A stretch of DNA of 64,000 bases from Dreissena polymorpha (Eukaryota; Mollusca; Bivalvia; Myida; Dreissenidae), in contig NC_068359.1 in NCBI RefSeq assembly GCF_020536995.1, positions 88,477,829 through 88,541,828 on the forward strand, read 5' to 3'. The notes under the pieces are model-generated. The model worked only from the letters and a program-made list of their open reading frames with translations. It was not told the origin of the DNA and made no database searches. The translations under genes and the position numbers were made by a program. Positions 24,578 through 35,138 of this stretch are shown here, piece after piece (the first letter of the stretch is position 1; every line of letters begins with the position of its first letter).

Positions 24578-26575
24578 AGCTCACCTGATTGCTCAGGCAC
24601 TCCTACTCGGATGGGCACTAGGGTTGTTAATCTTGAAAATGCTGCTGAGGGAGGCTAATAAGCAGGGTCCTATTAGCATATAATTAACAGGCCATAAAGA
24701 CAGTTAGCACACTGGCACATCTCTTACTTAGGGCCATATCCAATTACCATATGCTCTTATCAAGCAGACATTGGGTTTCTCCAGATCTCAGAGTATATCT
24801 TTCAAGAAATTAGCAGAAATTTGAAACCAAAGAAATTGTTGTAGAAGAATTTAATATTCAATTTCAATTAATAAATGATGTTACAAGGATGTACAATGAA
24901 AACAATGTCACAACGAACATTCAATATTATACAGTAGTTATATACAGTTGTAAGGTCAAGTATGTAATTTTGCCACAGTGTACTTCTAGTAAGGTGAGCT
25001 TTTGTGACTGGTCTTTGTCCATCGTCCCTCCGTCGTCCGCCCGTCCACATTTGTTCGTAAGCACTCTAGAGGACACTTGATGGTCCGATCTTTATGAAAC
25101 TTGGTCAGAAAATTTGTCCCAGTAATATCTCGATTGAGTTCGAAACTGGGTCATGCTGTGTCAAAAACTAGGGCACTAGGTAAAAAAAAAGAAAAACCTT
25201 GTAAACACTGTAGAAGTCACATTTCATGCCCAACCTTTATGTAACTTTGTCAAAAAGTTTGCCTTTATGGTCCAGATCGGTGAAAAAACATGGCTACCAG
25301 TGGGTGGGGCATTTTTCTCTATATGTCTAGAAGTCATATTTTTGGTCCAATTTTCATGAAATTTGGTAAAAATGTAAGCCTTAATGATATGTTGGTTTAG
25401 TTTAAAAGTGGTTTTGGTCCGTTGAATAACATGGCCGCCAGTGGGCGGGGCAGTTTTCCTTATTTGACTTTAGAGAAACCTTGTAAACACTCTAGAAGTC
25501 ACAATTTTTGCCCAATCATCATGAAAGTTGGTCAAAACATTGGTTTCATTGATATCTCCGATATTCTCGGATGAGATTGAAAATGGTCCAGATCGGTGAA
25601 AAAACAATGCCGCCAGTGGGCGGGTCATTTGTCTCTATATGTATATAGTGGAAACATGTGAACACTATAGAACATTTGTTTCCTTGATACGAATATTGAG
25701 TTCGAAAATGGTTCTGGTCAGTTGAATAACATGGCTGCCGGGGGGGGCAGTTTTCTTATATTTATATAGTAAAAAAAAGCTTGTGAACACTCTAGAAGTC
25801 ACATTATTTGCCCAATCATCATGAAACTTGGTGAAAAGATTGGTTTTATATATATTTCAGATCTAATGGTCCCAAACGGTCAAAAAACATGGCCGCCAGG
25901 GGGAGGGTGGGGCAGTTTTCCTTATGTGATTAGAGACAACCTTGTGATCAAACACTATAGAAGTCACATGTTTTGCCTAATCATCGTGAAACTTAGTCAA
26001 TACATTGGTTTTATTGATTTCTCGGACAAGTTGGGAAATGGCTCAGATCGGTGAAACACACTTTTCTCTCACCTGATTGCTCAGGTGAGCTTTTAGGATT
26101 GGTCTTTGCCCGCCGTCCGTCCTTCCACATTTGGTTTGTAAACACTCTAGCATTCACATTTCTCAAGCATTCTTTATCAAAGTTGCTGAAAGATCTCAGT
26201 CAATTTTAATAATGAGCAAAAGCACATAATCAATGCCATAATTATTGCCCTAAGATTGTCCAAATTTTCATTATATTATACAAAATCCTTGTACACACTC
26301 TAGAGGTCACAATTTTGTTTCAGATTTTATGAATCTTGGTCATAATATTTATTTTTGTAAGCAAAGTTTGATGTTTGGTTAGGGGGGGTCAACTCAAAAT
26401 AAAGGTAACCAGGTAAAATCTTACAAAAACAAAAACACCCCATGCCCCAGAGTTTTAGTTCAATAATGACGAAACTTGACCCGGATGTTTGTTTGGGCAA
26501 TATCTAGGTAAAGTTTGACATTTGGTAAAGATTGAATGAACCGACTCCTCTCAGGTGAGCGGACTAGGGCCATCT
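24578..26575 (+). repeat. Composite of CTCACCTGA/TCAGGTGAGC-type dispersed repeats
   Basis: Several head-to-tail, diverged modules share GGTGAGCTTTTGTGACTGGTC, ACACTCTAGAAGTCACATT, CCCAATCATCATGAAACTTGG, ACATGGCCGCCAGTGGGCGG and GGTCCAGATCGGTGAA. The palindrome TCACCTGATTGCTCAGGTGA at 26072-26091 marks a module boundary. The whole block sits in the large PIK3R4 intron (23816-27173). No protein is encoded. Confidence 0.75.
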
Positions 26576-26705
26576 TGTTCCTCTTGTTGTTGTTGTATCA
26601 TAGTTGTTCCAGGGTTTGTAGCAATTTATTTTAATTTATATAGTGAATCATAACCTGCTCAGGTGAGTGCCTTAGTGCCCTTGGTCATCTTGTTTACTTT
26701 TTTTT

Positions 26706-26780
26706 GTAGGAAACCAGTCAAAAAGTCTGTGTAAGCAAATGCAACAGTGAACAGCTTCCTGATTGGCTGGGATATATAAC
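26706..26780 (+). pseudogene. Decayed duplicate of the PIK3R4 exon at 27174
   Basis: After a TTTTTTGTAG acceptor-like tract, AACCAGTCAAAAAGTCTGTG..GCAACAGTGAACAGCTTCCTGATTGGCTGGGA follows the exon encoding NQSMLAYATVNGFLIGWD, with several substitutions and stops in frame. It lies ~470 bp upstream of the intact-looking exon. Confidence 0.75.
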
Positions 26781-27304
26781 TTTAATTAATTACATACCAG
26801 TTTGACTTGTATTGCTGTCCATTTAGTGCAGTGGTTAATTCATGGGCTTGTCAACTAGTTGATCTGTGTTCAATCCCCCTTTCCAGAAGAATACAACTTT
26901 GGTTTGTGGTTAACTTTACCGACAGGTTGGGTTTCCTTCCAGTACTGCAGCTTTACGCAAAAATACAAGACCACTCCAAAATTGAAAATCTTTCAGTAAC
27001 AACTTAATATATAGAAATTGCAGCTATAATTCCAAATTCTTCTCAACTTTTTGTGGATTCTGGTAAGTTATTAGGTAGCAGTGCATGGGCACACTCTGGG
27101 TCCTCACAAAATGCAGCCTCAGGCACAGAGACACCTCATAAACTTTGTAATATGTTTCACTTCTGATTCTTAGGTAACCAGTCGATGCTGGCGTATGCGA
27201 CAGTGAATGGCTTTTTGATTGGCTGGGACATTCGGTCCGATGATGTTGTCTGGATGCTGAAGAATGACCCGAGAAATGGTATGCTGTGGATTACATGTTC
27301 TCTA

Positions 27305-27545
27305 TAAGAACCTTGTTCTGGAAAATCTGGGCTTTATGCATATGCGTAAATTGAGGTCCGCACAGGCTAATCTAGGACAACTCTTTTTTGCATATATGGA
27401 ATATTTTGTTAATAGGAAGTCTCTTGTGAACAAAAGTCCAGTTAAGGCAGAAATTGTAGTCCCTGATAAGCCTGTGTAGACTGAACAGGCTAATCTAGGA
27501 AAACACTTTACGCACAGGCATTTAGCCCAGTTTGCCCAGAATGAG
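27305..27545. repeat. Palindromic MITE copy
   Basis: Starts TTCTGGAAAATCTGGGCTTTATGCATATGCG, ends CAGGCATTTAGCCCAGTTTGCCCAGAATG. The left inner arm is shortened. Confidence 0.8.
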
Positions 27546-27960
27546 GCTCTTAAGAAAGTATTAAAAAATGATAAAATAAAATGAAAGATACTCACAAGGA
27601 ATTTACAGAGAATCAAACTTTGTACGTAAAACAATTTTCTTTTTTTTCTGTTTTCTGGTTGGAATAAAATCAGAAACAAATATAAATTATAAATTCAAGT
27701 TAATTATGTATTTTGGTGTTGCTTAGTATGACCAAGCTCTCATTATTTTAGGCAATGTCATTTTCAGGTCTAATCACTTCGTTCGCCGTGCATCAGTCCC
27801 AGTGCTGGCTCTGTGTAGGAACCAGTAGTGGGAAACACGTGTGCTGGGACCTGCGCTTCCTGTTGCCCATAACGACCATAGCACACCCTAAGGTTAAGTG
27901 AATGATATGTGAACAGTAGACACTGGTTTATGGAGAATTGAGTCTCCAATTATATCATCA

Positions 27961-28110
27961 GAGTGTGCCATGGCTGAGTTGTTATGGTGTTGGCCTATGG
28001 GAGTGTTCAGATCTCCATAAACGACATCAAGTGCTGGTTCTACCCAGGAAATAGACTCATTTCAATAAGCCAAGGGGTTTCGATGCAATCAAGCTAAAGT
28101 AAATTGTTAA
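27961..28110 (+). repeat. tRNA-derived SINE, copy 2
   Basis: Contains GCCATGGCTGAGTTGTTATGG and CAAGTGCTGGTTCTACCCAGG, shared with 167-365, but is shortened in the box B region. It follows the PIK3R4 exon at 27768-27892. Confidence 0.6.
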
Positions 28111-28454
28111 AAACCCATTTATTACGTGACCAGCTGCAGTGATGCTAATTATTTTCTTTTGCCAAGCAATAATACTGGATGATGTTTAACAATGAATATT
28201 TCTTTCTCTGATGCACTGAAAAGCACTAACTGAAATTTTCAAAAGGACGCTCAATTGTTTGAAGTTCTTCTTTTTGATATGAATATGAAAACAACGTTCA
28301 CATGTAGAAAGTCTTTTGAAAATTCTCCATAAGGATTGAGATAATGTTTTTTGCTTCCTCTGCCTGTCCCAGTAGTTGCGGTAGATCAAATGTTTCTGTT
28401 CCATTACAGTGTCCCCTTGTGGAAGGGGGGTTGTGATGTATTACATATTTGACT

Positions 28455-29200
28455 AAATGAGACCTGCTATGTGAAAACTGGGTTTAATGTATGTGCATAA
28501 AGTGTCATCCCAGATTTGCATATGCAGTTCGCACAGGCTTATCAGGAACAGCACTTTCCACTTAAATATATTTTTGTCCCCTACCGGTTTCACCGGAGGG
28601 GACTTATGGTTTGCGCTCTGTGTGTCCGTCTGTCTGTCTGTCTGTGAGTCTGTCTGTCACACTTTTCTAGATCCTGCGATAACTTTAAAAGTTCTTAATA
28701 TTTTTTTATGAAACTTGAAACATGGATAGATGGCAATTTGGACATTATGCACGTCATTTGATTGTGTTCCTTCGTCAAAAAATATGGTTGCTATGGCAAC
28801 AAATAGACTATAAATACTGCTGAAAATGGTGGTTTTCTGGATCCTGCGATATCTTTAAAAGTTCTTAATATTTTTCAATGAAACTTGCAACATGGATAGA
28901 TGGCAATATGGACATTATGCACGTCATTTCATTTTGTTCCTACGTCAAAAATTGTGGTTGCTATGGAAACCAAAACAAAAATCAAACAAAATCTGAAAAT
29001 GGTGGAATTTCTGACAATGGTGGAGCCGGTAGGGGACCATATTGCTTGACAATAGCTTTGTTTTGTAAAAAGGTAGTCTCTTCTAAATGCTTATCCGGTT
29101 AAGGCTGAAATTTTCCTGATAAGCTTGTGCTAATTGCACAGGCTAATTTGGAACGACACTTTACACACATGCATTACGTCCAATTTTCCAGCCTGCTGTT
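28455..29200. repeat. Palindromic MITE copy split by another element
   Basis: The left arm (28462-28570) and right arm (29060-29195) belong to one MITE; a separate ~475-bp repeat interrupts it. The right end is TTACACACATGCATTACGTCC then AATTTTCCAG. Confidence 0.8.
28573..29040 (+). mobile_element. GTCCCCTACCGG-ended repeat inserted in a palindromic MITE
   Basis: The left end GTCCCCTACCGG and the right end CCGGTAGGGGAC are inverse of each other. Inside are GTCTGTCTGTCTG runs and two direct modules with TCTGGATCCTGCGAT/CTAGATCCTGCGATAAC and ACTTTAAAAGTTCTTAATATTTTT. Confidence 0.8.
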
Positions 29201-29869
29201 CAAATGTTAAACATTTTGTTCGCCTAGGATCACGTGTTCGTCGCCTGTTGCCTCGCCCAAAGGAACAGTCATGGGTGATCTCGGCAGTGCAGGATAACAA
29301 TGAGGTCTCCACGTGGGATATCGAGACAGGTGCCCGCCGGAAGGCTCTTTGGGCCAGCGCTGTGCCCACCTTGTCCAAAACACAGGTATGTATTAGTGCC
29401 TTATTTTTCAAGACAAGGGTATGACATATTGTTACGGTGTTTAAGACGCAGAAAAACATAATGTAACCTTGTTATAATACAGTACTTTCATCGTACAAAT
29501 ACTTTAACAATTTTTGGTCAGCACCATTTTGAATAAAAGTATTATTCATTGTTTAATTCAATTATCTAATGTTTCTGATCTCTTCGTTATTTATGTACCA
29601 TATGTGTCAAATTATTGTATAAACCATTTTGGCTTTGGATTCTACCTGTAATTAAGAAATTCCACAAACTGAATTGTACCATAGAATGCAACCAAGGACA
29701 GAAAGCATGCATTTCTCAATAATAATTATTTATATAACCATGTTTTTCAAAATTCTCTATTATTTTTGCTGACTGCTCTGTGAAACATTTTGTTAGCTAA
29801 TGCTTCAGTTATCATTCTGTGTAAGGTCACCCTCTAAGGCGTTGAAAATTCTACTTCTATTTTATTCCT

Positions 29870-30072
29870 CTTGATTGGCTATTGTCTACTCAGGTGCCAT
29901 TTAAAAGTATTCTGGGCACTTTTAGGTATACTACAAAAGCTGAAAATATATTAAAAAGTATCCCGTAGTATGGCCAAATGCTTGTTAGGTTATTTTCCAT
30001 ACCCAGGGTACATTGAAGTCTACTTTCATAGTACCCGGGGTGTGTAACTGAGTAGACAACGACCAATTGAGC
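29870..30072. repeat. Small MITE with TTGRTTGGCTATTGTCTACTCA-type ends
   Basis: TTGATTGGCTATTGTCTACTCA at the left pairs imperfectly with TGAGTAGACAACGACCAATTGAG at the right, around ~150 bp. It ends ~15 bp from the acceptor of the last PIK3R4 exon seen (30087). Confidence 0.65.
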
Positions 30073-30434
30073 TTTATTTCCCGTAGGAGAGTCCCCATGC
30101 AGTGTATGGTATGCACATTGCGACCACAGACAGCAGCACGTTCCTGCTGACTGGAGGCTCGGACATGAGGGTCCGGTTCTGGGACCTGGGCTACCCTGCA
30201 AATAGCTTCATCATGGCCAACGCTGCAGGCGATCTGACTCAGCACACAGCAGTCAGCTACAGGTGGAGATCTTTGGCTTTTATTGTTTAAAAAATGTTTA
30301 GACGCAATAATTTTCTTAATGCCACTTTGTTTTAAAGTATACTTTTTTCTGAAGCTCTGAACATACAAATCTCCATTTTTCTTTCAAGTGAAAGGTTATG
30401 CGGTAAAACCCCTTAGATAAAAAGGTAACAGCCT

Positions 30435-30976
30435 GCAGTGTCCGACAAATTTCGTATTTATCAGGTAGCCCACTGGGCTACCAATAAAAATATTTGGTAG
30501 CCCATTAAATTTTCCTACAAAATGATAAGAGGCAGGTTTTCATCTTTATTTTATTTCTTCATTTACATATACATAATATGTATACATACATATACATAAA
30601 ACAGCAAGTAGTCTGATGTACACAGTCAATATCGTAAATTAATGTTACAGTACAGGCACCGTGTACTTAAATGTAAATGTACCAAAGAAAATCATATACT
30701 ACATGTAGATATTACATGTATGTGCACATGTATGTGTACTTAAATTCGGACAGCACGTTAAGTCATAAACGTAAATAAAGCGTTTAGATGATTAATACGA
30801 TTGACTCGTATGGTGTTAATCAATGCAATTTCCCTTTTTAACAACAAATACCGAGTTTTAAGAAATCAAGAGTATTAAATCATTTATTTACTTGTGTCTA
30901 GCTGGAAAATTTCAGTAGCCCGATGAACAATTTCGGTAGCCCCCGGGCTCCGGGCAATGGATTTGTCGGACACTGC
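30435..30976. mobile_element. MITE with GCAGTGTCCGACAAAT terminal inverted repeats
   Basis: Left GCAGTGTCCGACAAAT and right ATTTGTCGGACACTGC are exact inverses. Sub-terminal GGTAGCCCACTGGGCTACC motifs occur near the left and GGTAGCCCCCGGGCTCC near the right. The CAGTG end resembles hAT elements, but I find no matching target-site duplication. It lies directly 3' of the last PIK3R4 exon. Confidence 0.8.
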
Positions 30977-32335
30977 TGAGGTAAGAGTACCAATAGTGCA
31001 ATACCTTACTTAAAGCCCTGTTCCTGTCGTCTTAGTAAATGCCCACACAAATATTGGAACTCAACACTATGTCCATCTGAAACAGAAATAAAGTATACAA
31101 CACTGTCCAGTCGGAATAATCAAAACTACTGAGCCCCGGGGCGCTTTGAACTGTACGTATGTACTCATAAAATATTAAAGAATTAAAAGAGAATAACAGC
31201 AGTGTCTAGTAGTGTAACTTGTGTTTTTTCTGTGCTAATGTCTCAGCTGGTAGAGGGCCTAGAGGTGATAGTGGAGTTACTGTTAGTGTTATGGTAAGCA
31301 GCTCTCAATAGGTCATTGTCAGCTCGGGTACTACTTAAATGTACCCCAGGTACTCTTAAGTATGCTTAAATGTACCCCAGGTACGGAAATATTCCAACAC
31401 ATACCCGTCCAATTTAGACTGTACCTGAGTTTTATTCCCACCCAAAATCGGATGTCGTGAAACGCGCTACCGAATATCAGGCAACAGTTAAACATTTTGA
31501 ATTAATTATAACGCCCTTTATTGCGCAATTTAATGTGAACAGTTTCAAATGGATAAAATTTGACAAATATTCACGGTCAGCAATTCGTTTTATGTATATA
31601 TTGATTGTGTTTATGGACAAAAAACAATTGTTCTTAAAGTGGCTTTTTTCATAAAAATGGAAAATTATTTCCAATTGTAGAAAACTGTTATTTAGTTGAT
31701 TTTTTTTATTTTTCTGAATTTTTTATAGTCTTTAATTCATCACCGATTTATCTGTTGAAAACAATATTGCAAAGAATGTATATACTCATTTTATAGCATT
31801 CGATACAAAAATAGCAAGTTAAATGTGCTAACCTAGCTCAAATATGTTTATGTATTAGTATACACATATGATATAATATTTTATGATTTAGTTATAGTAA
31901 CATGAAGTATTGAATTAAAAGATTTTTTGTACAACATGGATATTCAGAAATATATCCGATAGTTATCTTTCTAAATTGAAATGATAAATGTCATTAGTAT
32001 GTATCCACGTATACGCAGTTAAGAAACTGTATAGATTTCTAGGATGCCATGTCGTTTCTTACAAATATTTCTTGTTTCTTTGGAGACAGAAATTTGAACT
32101 TGATTATTTGTATTTGTATTGCTGTTACCCATTCGTAAAGTTGTGTGACTTTAAAAGAACTAGGTTTGCAGTTGAAAACATTTCCAACACTACACCTTAA
32201 GTGCATAGAATTTGATTTACTACCAATATGTGCAATATACATGTACTTTATTAAAGTAATGAAATAAAAAATAAAACTAAACTGTGTTACTCTATTTGAT
32301 AAGTTTCATCAAACACCCCACATAATTATCCGATA
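30977..32335. other. Intergenic stretch; no gene recognised
   Basis: AT-rich. A short block near 31320-31400 repeats GTACCCCAGGTAC. The missing last PIK3R4 exon, which should carry the final WD repeat, was looked for and not found here. Confidence 0.4.
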
Positions 32336-32344
32336 GGGTCTTGC

Positions 32345-32520
32345 AATAACCTCATCTGACCGTGCATTGGCTGAGTACACTATCGCAACAGTGTTTCGAT
32401 CTTGACTGACCGCGAATTTGCTGAGTACAGTGGAACAATAGTGTTTTGATCATGACTGACCGCGCATTTGCTGAGTACAGTGTAGCAACAGTGTTTTGAC
32501 CACAGCTTACCGTGTAATAC
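32345..32520 (+). repeat. ~60-bp minisatellite, about 3 units
   Basis: Units share CTGACCGYGNATTKGCTGAGTACA and AACARTGTTTTGATC, at about 32357, 32406 and 32456. Weaker related sequence continues to ~32680. Confidence 0.75.
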
Positions 32521-33164
32521 TAATGCCTTGGTAAATTGTTTAAGAAGTGTATTGTACGTCGCCTGCTGAAAAATGGTTTTCTGACCAATTGCTTAGTATA
32601 AAGCTGCAGCGGTGTATTGCACACGGTTGACTGGCCAATGGTTGACTAAGGACTGATTGTAACAGCAGTGTTGTCATGCGCTCTACCAAATTTCTAAATG
32701 GCCCGGTGTCGAACATTTGAATAATTTGTACTATTACTCGTCTCTTCAATGCCGTCTAATGCAATGAAATATAATTATAATATATTAAATGCAAGCACAA
32801 TACTGTGTAATGTAGAAACCATAATTACAGTGGGATATCGAAGATATTTCTCCACTATGTAGACCATTATATAATCTCTTTTCATGTGCAATTTAACACG
32901 TAACAAAAAAATATTGATTAGTCCGTTGAGAAAATATAAACAATTCCCAACTAGTGCATATGTGTATATCGGTTTATGAACTACTCTCCTGGTTTCCCGT
33001 ACCCGTGGGCATAAACCCTGGAGCAATATCTTGAGTTTATAAAGTTTATAAAGCAACTATTCAAATAAATACATATTCAATAAATACTTAATTTAAATTA
33101 AAGATAAACATACTGTTAATAGTTATAAAGATACAAAACATTATTAGCCGTATTTGCCCTTTTA

Positions 33165-33351
33165 AGTGCATATAGTTTTAGCCCAGACGTGTTTAAACCG
33201 CGCAACGACAGTTGTGTATGTTCACTCTGTTGTAGTTTGAAATTTGATAAACGGTCACGCGATATTAAATATGCTATTTTGCGCAAACGGAAGTGATTCA
33301 ATGCGAATGTATGCAAAAGCGAAAGTGAATGTGTTTATGTTGGGGAAGCAG
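33165..33351 (+). promoter_or_regulatory. Probable promoter / untranslated first exon of IFI44L copy 1, with IRF-like motif
   Basis: This segment is homologous to 44360-44575 and 45390-45597 (shared CGTGTTTAAACCG, TTTGATAAACG, ACGGAAGTGA). It ends in an AGCAG|GTTAAC donor at 33351, and the coding exon at 35139 is preceded by a plausible acceptor. AAGCGAAA at 33317-33324, within GCGAAAGTGAA, fits the IRF half-site AANNGAAA. The exon 5' limit is unknown. Confidence 0.6.
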
Positions 33352-35134
33352 GTTAACAAATTTACGTATTTTTACATGACCTGGTGATATAAGATATACG
33401 TAAATAAAGGTATGATTATAAACGTATTAATTGACCTAATGGTAATCAATTATAAGGCTTGGAACGGGAATAAAGGGCATATTCGTATAACGAATTTTTG
33501 AAGATATTCAACTCATTGTTGCTGAAAGGTTTAGGGGTGAACGTGGTAATTTGAACCGATAATTCATTTTGTAAGTATGCATATCGGCATTGGGGCTTTT
33601 AATTTTATATCATTTTATCATATACATGTATTGGATTTTCGTTATGAGTATCTACTCTATTTTTATAGGTTTTGATACCCAAAAAATCTACGGGGTGCGA
33701 AATGTCAAGTTTTAATGATTAAATGATTTAATATATAAATGTTTGGTTTTATTTTAGAATACATTACTAAGGCTTCAAGCCCATGAGTACAGTTAGACAA
33801 TGTGGTCAATAGCGGTAAATGACATACAGGCATATAAATATATAATTTTTAGCATATAAATTGATGTGAACATGAACATATAGAAATTGAGGGAAACACA
33901 ACAAACACAACATCAACTTATAGACCGATTTGCACACAAATTCAATATATATTGTGCAAGCTTATTTTTGTTTTTAATAGATTAACAGGCTTTTTTCCAC
34001 AGCATATTTTTTATTTTCTATATTTAGATCTAATAACTGTCCATACAAGCTTCGAAGTCTTTTTGAATCAGTTCGAATCCCAAGAAAAAAAAATGGACAC
34101 CGTTTAACACTTCTCACAAACGCGTTTCCAACTTATCAGACAGACATTTTACTCAAGACTTGTACATAGTTCATCGTCTTAACACATACATTTTTAAAGA
34201 ATATGTCAACATGCTAAAACATTCTCATTTCCGCATTGCCGAAAAAATGAATAAAAATAAATAATAACAACAAAAAATCAACAGGTAGGAAAAAAAAAGT
34301 GTTAAGTTTTCATAAATGACGATGTCATTTCTGTAGTGGAGATGAGCTAGTATTGAATATACATTGAATTTGCAAGATATATTTACACAGACGCGGTTAA
34401 CAATTTTAAATAAATACAACAACTATTTATCCCGACCACGTATTGCCCTATTATAATGGCGATTACTCAAACACGCCGGTATATAGATTTGATAACAAAT
34501 ATCGCAAGCTATAATGTAAACAAGATTTACACAGGCAGATACAAATATAAACTTATACGCCAACCACTATGTTAGTATTATTCTGCCGAAATCAATTTTT
34601 TATCTCGCACTTCGTCAGTCAAACGGACAGTGAACCAATTGTTCCTATACTCACTCGTTGAATACATGTACCGGCACTTAAAGCATTGTTTGAATCGCAT
34701 GATGACTCGTTCTCTATCTCACTAATTCAATCAATCAATCCGTGTCTGAGACACGTTTGCAGTCACTCTCGGGCAAATTTATTTATTAACTTTATTAAGC
34801 ATTCGACCATCAAGACATAACATGTAACGAGCTAAATTTAATTGCAAACAAACTCTTCACTACTTTAAATAGTTTTCCAAAAGAGATGTAATGTGTTATG
34901 CAACATTTTATTAAAAAACAACAACCTAGTTTAACGCAAACTAACATCAGCGCATTAGATCGATTTCGATAATAAGCCAATAACAATTGTTTTTAATGAA
35001 AACAAATCTTTCAAATATATTGCCTGTACAACAAACACTTTGTGACATACATTAGTACTTATGAAACGTATAAACGTATCTAACTTGCACCAAATTGAAA
35101 CTTTAGTTGTTCTATGTTTGCTTTTGGATTGATA
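33352..35134 (+). other. Intron between untranslated exon and coding exon 1 of IFI44L copy 1
   Basis: Bounded by the GTTAAC donor at 33352 and a GGATTGATAG acceptor 4 bp before the start codon. No other feature is recognised in it. Confidence 0.5.
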
Positions 35135-35138
35135 GAAA

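Larger units (their letters stand above)
13253..30262 (+). pseudogene. PIK3R4: PIK3R4 (VPS15) 3'-half gene fragment, probable unprocessed pseudogene
   Basis: VPS15 is the regulatory pseudokinase subunit of the class III PI3-kinase VPS34 in autophagy and endosomal sorting. Fifteen exons: 13253-13390, 14108-14207, 14906-14983, 16098-16198, 18011-18151, 19002-19044, 19717-19906, 20732-20922, 22001-22127, 23191-23297, 23691-23815, 27174-27278, 27768-27892, 29228-29385, 30087-30262. Readable family blocks, in order: [80 protein letters not shown] and LTGGSDMRVRFWDL, i.e. linker and WD40 propeller. Splice sites are intact. The frame is broken by TGA at 16191-16193 and 20836-20838 and by one-base phase breaks near 14190 (T7), 20851 (C6), 22088 (A6), 23217 (G3) and at the 27892/29228 junction. 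Kinase, HEAT and final exons are absent. Family identity is certain; dead versus mis-sequenced is inferred. Confidence 0.88.

Noticed and set aside
32345-32520. Regularly spaced repeats considered as a CRISPR-like array
   Set aside because: Eukaryotic context; units are ~50-60-bp imperfect tandem copies without distinct spacers, so a minisatellite.
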